A stretch of DNA of 64,000 bases from Thiobacillus sp. GTDB taxonomy: Bacteria > Pseudomonadota > Gammaproteobacteria > Burkholderiales > Thiobacillaceae. Positions within the stretch are counted from its first letter, which is position 1. Every line of letters starts with the position of its first letter. The position numbers were made by a program, and so were the translations under genes. Shown here piece after piece: positions 48,887 through 57,426 of this stretch. The stretch covers positions 1 to 64,000 of the forward strand of contig JAIBEI010000047.1 in assembly GCA_019459055.1 (NCBI GenBank). The letters run 5' to 3'. The notes under the pieces were generated by a model, which saw only the letters and a list, made by a program, of their open reading frames with translations, had not been told where the DNA came from and ran no database searches.

Positions 48887-50344
48887 TTACTTTCTCCAGA
48901 ACACCGGGGTCAGCACCACCAGCAGGGTGAAAAACTCCAGCCGCCCGAGCAGCATGGCAAAGCTGCACACCCAGATCTGGAAATCCGTCAAAACGGCATA
49001 GGTGCTGGCGGGGCCGACCTGCCCCAAGCCGGGTCCGGTGTTGTTGACCATGGCCACCACCGCGGTGAACGCGGTAAAAACATCCAGCCCGGACGCAGAG
49101 AGGATGAACGACAGGATGACGATCGACGCGACATAAATGAACAGGAAGGCCAGCACCGCATAGATGATCTTATTGGGCACCGATTGCTGCCCGATCTTGG
49201 TGTGGATTTCCGCGTTGGGGTGGATCAGTTTGATCAGTTCGCGGTAGACCTGTTTGTAGAGTAGCACCGCGCGCAGCATCTTGATGCCGCCGCCGGTGGA
49301 GCCGGAACCGGCAACGAAGCTCGACAAGAACAGCATGAACAACGGGGCGAAATAGGGCCAGACGTTGAAGTCGGTGGTGGAAAACCCGAGCGTGGTGGCA
49401 ATGGCGATGGTGTTGAATGCCGCATAGCGCAGGGCCTCGGAGAAGCCGAAATAAAATCCCTTGTACTGCAGATAGAACGCCAGCCCAAGAACGCTGGCGC
49501 CGAGCACGCCAAAGGTCCAGCGGATTTCCGCGTCGAAGCGGTAGGCCAACAGATTGCGCGTGCGAAACGCCATGAAATGGGTGGAAAAGCTGATGCCGGC
49601 GATCAGCGCGAACACCATGACGATGATTTCCAGCGCGACGGAATCGAAATAGGCCATGCTGGCGTCGTGCGAGGACATGCCGCCCAGGCTCATGACGCTG
49701 AAGGCGTGAACGACGGCATCCACCCAACTCATGCCGCCGATCCACAACGCCAGGATACAAAGCACGGTGAAGATGACGTACACCAGCCACAGCCCCTTGG
49801 CGGTTTCCGCCATGCGCGGAGTGAGCTTGCTGTCCTTCATCGGCGTCGGCGTCTCGGCCTTGAACAGCTGCCGGCCGCCGACCCCCAGCATCGGCAGCAC
49901 CGCCACCACCAGCACGATCACGCCCATGCCGCCGATCCAGTGCATCTGGGTGCGCCAGATGTTGATCGACGGCGGCAGGCTGTCAAGCCCGGACAGCACG
50001 GTGGCGCCGGTGGCGGTCAGGCCCGAGACAGCCTCGAAATAGGCGTCGGTGAAGCTGAGGTCGGGCATGTACGACAGCAGCGGGATGGTGGAAAACAGCG
50101 GCAGGATGGTCCAGATCATCACCACCAGCAGAAAGCCGTCGCGGGTGTGCAGTTCGCGCTTGCCCCTGCGGGAGAAAAGCCACAGCACCACTCCGGACAG
50201 GAAGGTGACGACGATCGCCTCGTCGTAGGCCCGGTGCGCACCATCTTGCAGCCCCAGCGAGATCGCCAGCGGCAGCAAAAATGCGGCCGAATAAAGGATC
50301 AGCACTTTCGACAGGATGTGGACGACAGGCAATATTTGCGACAT
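48887..50344 (-). CDS. trkH: Trk potassium uptake channel, TrkH (copy 1)
   Basis: 485 aa integral membrane protein with the four MPM repeats of the Trk/Ktr/HKT family. Selectivity-loop sequences are visible: T-A-T-G-A-T-V near residue 110, S-L-G-G-M-S-S-H near 220, S-G-S-T-G-G-G-I near 320 and N-T-G-P-G-L near 440. It takes up K+ with TrkA on the cytoplasmic side. It ends an operon ntrY-ntrX-trkA-trkH-trkH read leftward, or its own unit. The second trkH lies 118 bases upstream. Confidence 0.95.
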   Translation of the reverse strand: MSQILPVVHILSKVLILYSAAFLLPLAISLGLQDGAHRAYDEAIVVTFLSGVVLWLFSRRGKRELHTRDGFLLVVMIWTILPLFSTIPLLSYMPDLSFTDAYFEAVSGLTATGATVLSGLDSLPPSINIWRTQMHWIGGMGVIVLVVAVLPMLGVGGRQLFKAETPTPMKDSKLTPRMAETAKGLWLVYVIFTVLCILALWIGGMSWVDAVVHAFSVMSLGGMSSHDASMAYFDSVALEIIVMVFALIAGISFSTHFMAFRTRNLLAYRFDAEIRWTFGVLGASVLGLAFYLQYKGFYFGFSEALRYAAFNTIAIATTLGFSTTDFNVWPYFAPLFMLFLSSFVAGSGSTGGGIKMLRAVLLYKQVYRELIKLIHPNAEIHTKIGQQSVPNKIIYAVLAFLFIYVASIVILSFILSASGLDVFTAFTAVVAMVNNTGPGLGQVGPASTYAVLTDFQIWVCSFAMLLGRLEFFTLLVVLTPVFWRK

Positions 50345-50462
50345 GAGTCGATTGGTGCGTGGCGTTTACCCTTCCGCTTGCGGGGGGGTGGGCTGGATGG
50401 AAGAGCGCAGTCTCGTTGCGGCAGATCGGCTTCGGTTAGCTCGATGGTACCAGTGCTCGCCC

Positions 50463-51920
50463 TCAGCCACGCCAGAAGGCGCGGGTGAACAACACAAATA
50501 CGGTGATCAGCTCAAGCCGCCCGAGCAGCATGGTAAATGCCAGAACCCAGGTCTGAAAGTCATTGAGGCCGGCGTAATTCGTCCCCGGACCGACCTCGTT
50601 GAGTCCGGGGCCGGCGTTGTTGATGCAGGCAATGACGGCAGAAAACGCGCTGACGAAATCGAGCCCGCTGGCCAGCAGCACCAGCGTCATCGTTGCGATG
50701 GTGGCGATGTACATCATGACGAAGGCCTGGATCGCGAACACGATCTGGTTGGGCACGGCATGGCCACCGATCTTGACCGGCAGTAGGGCGGCGGGATGTA
50801 GCTGGTGCTCCAGTTCGCGCACGCCCTGGCGGAGCATCAGCACCGTGCGGATCATTTTCAGGCCGCCGCCGGTGGAACCGGAACTCGCGGTGACGCAGCT
50901 CAAGAGCAGCATCCACATCGGCGCGAAAATCGGCCAGCTGTTGAAGTCGGTGCTGGCAAAGCCGCAATCGGTGGCAATCGACACCAGGTTGAAGCTGACG
51001 TGGCGCAGCGCCGTCAGGAATTCGGGATAGACACCGGCCTGCCAGACATACAGGCTGATGCCGAGGCAGCTCGCCACCACCAGCCCGAGCACGCCGACGA
51101 CTTCGGGGTCATGCCGGTAGGCTGCCAGGCTGCGCTGACGGAAGGCCAGAAAATGGGTGACGAAATTGAGCGCCGCCAGCAGCATGAAAACGATCATCAC
51201 CGCCTCGATCAGCGGCGAGTCGAAATAGCCGATGCTGGCGTCGTGGGTGGAAAAGCCGCCCAGGCTCATGGTGGCGAAGGCGTGGCAAACGGCATCGAAC
51301 CAGCTCATGCCGGCCAGCTTGAGCGCCACCGCGCAGAACGCGGTCAACGCGGCATACATCGCCCACAGCAGCTTGGCGGTGTCGGCGATGCGCGGGGTGA
51401 GCTTGCTGTCCTTGATCGGCCCCGGCAGTTCGGCTTTCAGCAACTGGCGACCGCCGACCCCCAACAGCGGCAGGATCGCCACCGCCAGCACAATGATGCC
51501 CATGCCGCCCAACCAGTTGAGCAGGTGGCGCCATAGGTTGAGCGAGGGCGGCAGCGTATCGAGCCCGCTCATCACGGTGGCGCCGGTGGTGGTGAGCGCG
51601 GAGATGGCCTCGAAATAGGCGTCGGTGAAGCCCATCTCCGGCGCGTAGATCAGGAAGGGCAGGGTGGCGAAGGCCGGCAGGCCGGTCCACACCAGCAGCA
51701 CCAGCAGGAAGCCGTCGCGCACCTTGAGCTCCCGGCGCCAGCGCAGCCCGACCAGCCACAGCGCCAGGCCGGCGGCCAGCGTCACGGCGAAGGACTTGTC
51801 GAACGCATGCTGCGCCGCATCGTGCGCAACAAGCGCCGTCACCAGCGGCGCCAGCATGGTGAAGGAAAAAATCAGGATCACCGGGCCGAGCACATGCAGC
51901 AGAGGCGCGAGACGGTGCAT
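50463..51920 (-). CDS. trkH: Trk potassium uptake channel, TrkH (copy 2)
   Basis: 485 aa, the same length and layout as the adjacent copy, with T-T-T-G-A-T-V, S-L-G-G-F-S-T-H, S-G-S-T-G-G-G-L and N-A-G-P-G-L filter-loop sequences. The two are diverged paralogues, not a recent duplication, and differ in loop residues (T-A-T-G versus T-T-T-G; N-T-G versus N-A-G), which may give different ion affinity. It starts 6 bases past the trkA stop, so it is likely co-expressed with trkA. Confidence 0.94.
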   Translation of the reverse strand: MHRLAPLLHVLGPVILIFSFTMLAPLVTALVAHDAAQHAFDKSFAVTLAAGLALWLVGLRWRRELKVRDGFLLVLLVWTGLPAFATLPFLIYAPEMGFTDAYFEAISALTTTGATVMSGLDTLPPSLNLWRHLLNWLGGMGIIVLAVAILPLLGVGGRQLLKAELPGPIKDSKLTPRIADTAKLLWAMYAALTAFCAVALKLAGMSWFDAVCHAFATMSLGGFSTHDASIGYFDSPLIEAVMIVFMLLAALNFVTHFLAFRQRSLAAYRHDPEVVGVLGLVVASCLGISLYVWQAGVYPEFLTALRHVSFNLVSIATDCGFASTDFNSWPIFAPMWMLLLSCVTASSGSTGGGLKMIRTVLMLRQGVRELEHQLHPAALLPVKIGGHAVPNQIVFAIQAFVMMYIATIATMTLVLLASGLDFVSAFSAVIACINNAGPGLNEVGPGTNYAGLNDFQTWVLAFTMLLGRLELITVFVLFTRAFWRG

Positions 51921-51926
51921 GGAAAC

Positions 51927-53300
51927 TCAGAAGAACCCGAAACCGACCTGGAACAGCTTTTCGACCTTGGGGATGATGCGCTTGTTGAGCGCGAACAGGA
52001 TGAGGTGGTCTTCTGCTTCCATCAGCGTGTCGTGGTGGGCAATCAGCACCGCGTCGCCGCGGATGATGGCGGCGATGGTCGCGCCTTCGGGCAGCGCCAC
52101 GTCGCCGATGCGGCGCCCCACCACCTTGGAGGTCTTGAAATCGCCATGGATGACGATTTCGAGCACTTCCGCCGCGCCGCGCCGCAGGCTGTGCACCGCT
52201 GCCATGTCGCCACGGCGAATCTTTGACAGCAGCGGGCCGACCGTCGCCTGTGCCGGCGAAATGGCGATGTCGATCTCGCCGCCCTGCACCAGATTGACGT
52301 AGGCCGCGCGGTTGATCAGCGAAATCACCCGGTGCGCCCCCATGCGCTTGGCCAAGAGCGCCGACATGATGTTGTCCTCATCGTCGTTGGTGAGCGCGCA
52401 GAACACATCCATCGACTCGACGTTTTCCTGCTCCAGCAGCTCCTCGTCAGTGGCGTCGCCGCACAGCACCAGGGTGCGATGCAGTTTTTCGGCCAACTGG
52501 GTGCAGGTGGCCTTATTGTGATCGATCAGCTTGACCTCGTAATCGCGCTCCAGGCTCGCCGCCAGGCGCCGCCCGATGTTGCCGCCACCGGCAATCATGA
52601 CCCGCTTGACCGGGCGCTCCATGCGCCGCAGCTCGCGCATGACGGCGGAAATGTCCTGCTTGCGGGCGAGGAAAAAAACCTCGTCTCCCGGCTCGATGAC
52701 AGTGGTGCCCTGCGGCACGATGCCACGATTGCGCCGGTAGATCGCCGCCACCCGGGCGTCGATATCCGGCATGTGGCGGCGCAGGTCCTGCAGTTCGTGG
52801 CCGACCAGCGGCCCACCGTGATAGGCGCGCACCGCCACCAGCCGCACACGGCCGCCGGCGAAATCCAGCACCTGCAGGGCTTCCGGGTGCTCGATCAGGC
52901 GGCGCAGGGTTTCGGTGACCTCCTGCTCGGGGCTGATGATGTGGTCAACGCCGAAATGCTCGGCAAGAAAGCCGCCTTCGGTTTCCAGGAAATCGGCCGA
53001 ACGGATCCGCGCGATGCGCGTTGGCACATTGAACAGGGTCGACGCGATGCGGCACGCCACCAGATTGGTCTCGTCGCTCTGGGTGACCGCCACCAGCATG
53101 TCGGCGTCTTCCGCCCCGGCCATTTCCAGAATCGAGGGATGGGCGGCATGGCCGCGCACGGTGCGCAGATCGAAGCGGTCCTGCAGCAGCGCCAGCCGCT
53201 CGAGATCGAGGTCGACCACAGTGATGTCGTTGTTTTCGGCAACCAGGCTTGCGGCCAGGTTGGCCCCGACCTGGCCGGCGCCGAGAATGATGATTTTCAT
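51927..53300 (-). CDS. trkA: Trk system NAD-binding regulator TrkA
   Basis: 457 aa with two RCK-type halves. Each has a nucleotide-binding Rossmann motif: I-L-G-A-G-Q-V-G near residue 5 and I-A-G-G-G-N-I-G near 235, each followed by a TrkA-C domain. TrkA gates the TrkH channels using NAD(H)/ATP. The ATG directly follows a GGGGTGA heptamer tandem repeat on the plus strand, so no purine-rich Shine-Dalgarno is visible ahead of it. Confidence 0.95.
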   Translation of the reverse strand: MKIIILGAGQVGANLAASLVAENNDITVVDLDLERLALLQDRFDLRTVRGHAAHPSILEMAGAEDADMLVAVTQSDETNLVACRIASTLFNVPTRIARIRSADFLETEGGFLAEHFGVDHIISPEQEVTETLRRLIEHPEALQVLDFAGGRVRLVAVRAYHGGPLVGHELQDLRRHMPDIDARVAAIYRRNRGIVPQGTTVIEPGDEVFFLARKQDISAVMRELRRMERPVKRVMIAGGGNIGRRLAASLERDYEVKLIDHNKATCTQLAEKLHRTLVLCGDATDEELLEQENVESMDVFCALTNDDEDNIMSALLAKRMGAHRVISLINRAAYVNLVQGGEIDIAISPAQATVGPLLSKIRRGDMAAVHSLRRGAAEVLEIVIHGDFKTSKVVGRRIGDVALPEGATIAAIIRGDAVLIAHHDTLMEAEDHLILFALNKRIIPKVEKLFQVGFGFF

Positions 53301-53303
53301 TAT

Positions 53304-53331
53304 GGGGTGAGGGGTGAGGGGTGAGGGGTGA
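53304..53331. repeat. GGGGTGA heptanucleotide tandem repeat (four units)
   Basis: Four exact copies of GGGGTGA begin 3 bases upstream of the trkA start codon (TCACCCC on the trkA strand). A 10-bp inverted partner CACCCCTCAC lies at 53371-53380 and can pair with the array, giving a stem-loop in the trkA leader. The array occupies the usual ribosome-binding position. Copy-number change would alter spacing and structure. Confidence 0.85.
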
Positions 53332-53399
53332 GGCGGGAAACCTCGGCCTTGCCGCTTGCCGGGAGCATCGCACCCCTCACGCCTGACGTCTCGCCCATG

Positions 53400-54674
53400 T
53401 CACAGGTCTTCATCGAGGCGTCGCCCATGGCGGATATTCAGCTGTTTGAGCTTGCGGTAGAGGTGGGTGCGTTCCAGTCCCGACTTGTCGGCGACCCGGG
53501 TCATGCTGCCGCCTTCCTGCTGGATCAGGTGCTCGAAATAGGTGCGCTCGAAAGCATCGCGCGCCTCGCGCAGCGGAATGTCGAGCGGGATGCCGTGGGC
53601 CACTGCGGGGGTCGACTGCTTCATCGGGGCCAGCACGCGGTTGACGTCGGCGGCGTCGATTTCGCTCGCCAGCGCGGTGACCGCCAGCGTGCGCACCACG
53701 TTGTGGAGCTGCGGCAGGTTGCCCGGCCAGTCGAAGTTGCGCAGCTGATTCAAGGCCGGCGTGGTCAACCGCCGCACCGGGCAAACGCCTTCCTCCACCA
53801 GTTGCGCCAGCATGAAGTTGGCGATCTCGGGCACGTCCTCGCGATGCTCGCGCAACGACGGCACCTGGATGGCCAGGCTGGACAGGCGGTAATACAGGCG
53901 ATTGTCGAACTCGCCCGCCGCGACCATGGGGTCGAGGCTGCGCCTGGCCGCGCACACCAGGCGCGCGCCGCTGCCCTCGATGCGGTCGAGCAGCAGCCCC
54001 AGGCCTTTCTGCTCCAGACGCGCCAGCTCGCACACTTCGGGCAGATAGAGCGTGCCGTTGCCGAGCGCCTCGACAAAGCCAAGCGGATCGGACACCAAGC
54101 GCGCGCGATCCTTGATCTCGACCCACGGACTGGCGGGCTGGTGCAGGAAACGGGCGCAGACTTCAAAGCCGCTGCCGGTCTCGCCCTGCAGCAGGACGGG
54201 CGCGGTATTGCCGGCAATCTGGGTGAGGCGTTTTTTCAGTTCGAGGATCAGCGGGCTGCGGCCGAGTGCCGACAGATCCATGCCGGGCGAACGGCGAGGC
54301 AGGGCGACGCCGCGCTTGATCGCCTTGCTGACGGTGTCGATCAGCTTGGCCAGCGAAACCGGCTTTTCCAAAAAATCGGCGGCGCCGAGCCGGGTGGCTT
54401 CGACCGCGGTATCGATGGTGCCGTGGCCGGACATCATCACCACCGGCATGGTGAGCAGGCCACCAGCCGCCCATTCCTTCAGCAGCGTCACGCCATCGGT
54501 GTCGGGCATCCAGATGTCGAGCAGGACCAGGTCCGGGCGCCGCAGGGCGCGGAAGGCGCGCGCCGCTTCCGCGTTTTCCGCCAGATGCACGTCGTAGCCC
54601 TCGTCGGTGAGGATTTCCGACAACAACTCACGAATGCCCACTTCGTCATCGACAACGAGAATATGTCCGCTCAC
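53400..54674 (-). CDS. ntrX: NtrX-like response regulator with degenerate AAA+ domain
   Basis: 424 aa. The receiver domain is intact (Asp53 in L-L-D-I-W-M-P-D; Lys104). The central AAA+ domain is degenerate: the Walker A reads G-E-T-G-S-G-F-E (164-171) with Phe170 where Lys is required, and there is no G-A-F-T-G-A loop; about 40 residues of that region are missing. R-x-D-L-Y-Y-R-L survives only as N-R-L-Y-Y-R-L. The C-terminal Fis-type HTH is present (S-G-L-E-R-T-H-L-Y-R-K-L). It pairs with the overlapping NtrY-like kinase gene. Confidence 0.88.
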   Translation of the reverse strand: MSGHILVVDDEVGIRELLSEILTDEGYDVHLAENAEAARAFRALRRPDLVLLDIWMPDTDGVTLLKEWAAGGLLTMPVVMMSGHGTIDTAVEATRLGAADFLEKPVSLAKLIDTVSKAIKRGVALPRRSPGMDLSALGRSPLILELKKRLTQIAGNTAPVLLQGETGSGFEVCARFLHQPASPWVEIKDRARLVSDPLGFVEALGNGTLYLPEVCELARLEQKGLGLLLDRIEGSGARLVCAARRSLDPMVAAGEFDNRLYYRLSSLAIQVPSLREHREDVPEIANFMLAQLVEEGVCPVRRLTTPALNQLRNFDWPGNLPQLHNVVRTLAVTALASEIDAADVNRVLAPMKQSTPAVAHGIPLDIPLREARDAFERTYFEHLIQQEGGSMTRVADKSGLERTHLYRKLKQLNIRHGRRLDEDL

Positions 54675-56803
54675 GCTTGCTCCCCGGCCGCATCGGAAAC
54701 AGGCAGTGCAATGCGGATGACAGCACCGCCCGATTTGAGATTTTCAATCTGAATTTTGCCATGATGCTCTTCGACGATCTTTTTGACGATGGCCAGGCCC
54801 AGGCCCGTTCCCTTGGCCTTGGTGGTTGCATAGGGTTCGAACAGCCGCGTCATCAGGTGCTCCGGAAACCCGGCTCCATTGTCTGTTACGGTCAGATAAA
54901 CAGCATCGTTATCAAGGTGCGTGCCGACCTCGACCCTCGGCGCGGGATGGCCGGTCAGCGCATCCTGCGCATTTTGCAACAGATTATGAATCACCTGACG
55001 CAATAATGTGGAGTCGCCCGCGATGCGTGGCAAGCCGGCATCGAGATGCAGCTGCAGCCCGAGCGCCCTGGCGTCATACAGCGCCAGCACTTCGCGCACC
55101 AGCGCATTCAGATCGGTCGCCTCGAGCCGGGCGCGCGGCATCCGCGCATAGTTGGCGAAAGCGTCGACCATGCTTTTCATCGCAGCGACCTGGTTGACGA
55201 TGGTTTGCGTGGCGCGCGCCAGGAATTCGGCGTCCGCCGCTTCCAGCCGTCCGTCCAGCTTGCGCGCGATGCGCTCAGCCGACAATTGGATCGGGGTGAG
55301 CGGATTCTTGATCTCGTGCGCCAGCCGGCGCGCCACCTCGCTCCAGGCGGCATTGCGCTCGGCGTCGATCAGCTTGGTGACGTCGTCGAAGACCAGCACA
55401 TAACCGCGCTCGACTCCGGGCGGCAGGCGGGTGCCGCGCAGCAGCAGCGACTGGTTGCCGCCGTGACCCGCATAGTCGATCTGTTCCTGCCATTCGCCCT
55501 CGTGCTCGGCAAAACGCGCCGCAACCGTGGCCCCGAACGCGTGCAGTGCCTCGTCCGGCTGGCCCAGTTCGGCAAGCGGGTGGGCGTCGAACGCGGCATC
55601 CGCCACCCCGAGAATCTGCGCGGCCGCACTGTTCACAGTGCGTACCCGCAGCGCTTCGTCGAGCACCACCACGCCGGATGACAGGTTGGCCAGCACGCGC
55701 TCCAGAAAGGCCTTGGCCTGCTCGGTCTGCTGATGGTTCCGCGCGACCTGTTCGCGCGCCTCGGACAGCTGGCGCGTCATGCGGTTGAACGACTGGATCA
55801 GCACGCCCAGCTCGTCGCGGCTATTCACCGACGGCATCTGCGAGAAATCGCCCTTGGCCACGGCGCGGGTGCCGCGCGCCAGCGAGCGCAACGGCGCGCC
55901 AAGGCGCTCCGACAGCAGATAGGCGATGACAAGGGTCATCAGCAGCGCCAGCATCAGGGTCAGCGTCAGCGCCACGCCGTAGATGCGCTTCAGCCCCAGC
56001 CGCGACACAGCGATCTGCTGGTATTCCTGATACGCCAGCTGCACCGCCTGCGCGTCGCGCGCCAGGCCGGCGGGCACCGGCTGCACCAGCTGCAGCACGC
56101 GCGTTTCGCCGGCCAGCGCGCTGGTATACACCGGCACGATGACACGCATGATGAGCCCGCGCTCGGCCACTTCCTCGATCCGGCTGTAGGGCTGCTGCTG
56201 GCGCACCTGCCACAGCACGCTGCGCTCGGGCAGCACCGGCAGCAGGGTGCCGCGCTCGCCGCTGAGGTGGGCAATGACGCCGCCGCGTTCGTCGAACAGG
56301 GTCAGCTCCTGCACCGCGCTCTGCTCGCGCAGGATCGACAGGCTGGTAATGGTCGAGCCGATACCCTCGTCCGTCAGGGTCAGCGCCATGCGCTGGGCTT
56401 TTTTGTCCAGCTCGCGCAGCAGGTCGTCGAGCGCGGCGTGGCCGAGGTTGACGCCGGAGGTCAATGCGTTGTCGACCCGCACATCGAACCAGGTCTCGAT
56501 CGAACGGTTGAGAAAGAACACCGAGGCGCCATACACCACCAGGCCGGGCAGCATGGCGACGACGCCGAACATCAGCAACAATTTCAAGGTGAGCTTGGCG
56601 CCGAACACCCCGCGGCGGATGCGTTTTTGCAGCCACCACAGGCGCCAGCCCAGCAGCACCAGCAGCGCCACGCCGAGCACGCTGCCACCGATGAACAGGG
56701 TGGGCAGGGTGTCGGAGAGGGGGCTGCTGCCGCTGCTGGCATCGAACAGCAGGAACAGCAGCACAATGCCCATGATCAGGGCGGCGACAATCAGACTTCG
56801 CAT
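54671..56803 (-). CDS. ntrY: NtrY-like sensor histidine kinase
   Basis: 710 aa. Several N-terminal membrane spans (about residues 5-22, 33-55, 85-105 and 280-305), a periplasmic region, a HAMP domain, a PAS-like region (about 375-480) and the kinase core with H-E-I-K-N-P-L-T-P-I (H-box), N-L-L-Q-N-A-Q-D-A-L (N-box), D-N-G-A-G-F (G1) and G-T-G-L-G-L-A (G2). In related bacteria NtrYX responds to nitrogen or redox state. It overlaps ntrX by 4 bases and the DUF4390 gene by a TGATG junction. Confidence 0.93.
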   Translation of the reverse strand: MRSLIVAALIMGIVLLFLLFDASSGSSPLSDTLPTLFIGGSVLGVALLVLLGWRLWWLQKRIRRGVFGAKLTLKLLLMFGVVAMLPGLVVYGASVFFLNRSIETWFDVRVDNALTSGVNLGHAALDDLLRELDKKAQRMALTLTDEGIGSTITSLSILREQSAVQELTLFDERGGVIAHLSGERGTLLPVLPERSVLWQVRQQQPYSRIEEVAERGLIMRVIVPVYTSALAGETRVLQLVQPVPAGLARDAQAVQLAYQEYQQIAVSRLGLKRIYGVALTLTLMLALLMTLVIAYLLSERLGAPLRSLARGTRAVAKGDFSQMPSVNSRDELGVLIQSFNRMTRQLSEAREQVARNHQQTEQAKAFLERVLANLSSGVVVLDEALRVRTVNSAAAQILGVADAAFDAHPLAELGQPDEALHAFGATVAARFAEHEGEWQEQIDYAGHGGNQSLLLRGTRLPPGVERGYVLVFDDVTKLIDAERNAAWSEVARRLAHEIKNPLTPIQLSAERIARKLDGRLEAADAEFLARATQTIVNQVAAMKSMVDAFANYARMPRARLEATDLNALVREVLALYDARALGLQLHLDAGLPRIAGDSTLLRQVIHNLLQNAQDALTGHPAPRVEVGTHLDNDAVYLTVTDNGAGFPEHLMTRLFEPYATTKAKGTGLGLAIVKKIVEEHHGKIQIENLKSGGAVIRIALPVSDAAGEQA

Positions 56804-57426
56804 CAGGGCAAAGGGGGTGGGGCAGGTAACGCGGGCGCCTCAAACGACCAGCCGTACCACGGGGTGGAGAATTCCCATTTGTCGCTGGTGACCGCGCCGA
56901 TGGACAGCGGCTTGGGCAATTGCGCGGTGTCGAGGCGCAGGCGCAGGCGGGCGTCGTAGCGACGTCCGGTTTTAAGCGCGCCGCGCTCCAGCACCTGCCA
57001 GCTTTCCACCCGCCCCAGCAAGGCCAGCGCCTCGTCCAGCGTGGCGGTGGTCTGCGTGGTGTAGCCGGTTTCAACGACATAGCGGCGCAGCAGCAGGTGG
57101 TAATAAATCCGCATCTTGCGAACCGGCTCGGCGATGCTTTCGTCCAGCCACCAGTTGCGCGGCCGGGTCAGTTCAAGGTTCAGCTGGAAGTGCAGATTGA
57201 TGCCGCGAGTCAGTGCATCTTCCAGGGTGGGGTTGAGCGCGATATCGATGTCCGCATCCAGCACATAACCCTGTGGCGAAGCCTGGATAACCGCCTGTTT
57301 GACCGCGCTCCTGTCGTTGGCCAGCGCCCCGCCAGCCACGCCCAGCCAGCAGCCCAGCCACAGCGCCGCCAGCCAGCGCAAAGCCGGCTCAGGTCTTGCG
57401 CAGCAGGGCGTAAAAAAAGCCATCAT
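56803..57426 (-). CDS. DUF4390 secreted protein
   Basis: 207 aa. A signal peptide (residues about 14-36, ending G-G-A-L-A-N) is followed by a DUF4390 domain: V-L-D-A-D-I-D-I-A-L-N-P-T-L-E-D-A-L near residue 55, W-W-L-D-E near 92 and the F-S-T-P-W-Y-G-W at the end. In betaproteobacteria this family sits between rsmB and ntrY, as here. The start lies inside the rsmB 3' end (38-base overlap, other frame), with two ATGs back to back. Function unknown. Confidence 0.85.
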   Translation of the reverse strand: MMAFFTPCCARPEPALRWLAALWLGCWLGVAGGALANDRSAVKQAVIQASPQGYVLDADIDIALNPTLEDALTRGINLHFQLNLELTRPRNWWLDESIAEPVRKMRIYYHLLLRRYVVETGYTTQTTATLDEALALLGRVESWQVLERGALKTGRRYDARLRLRLDTAQLPKPLSIGAVTSDKWEFSTPWYGWSFEAPALPAPPPLP

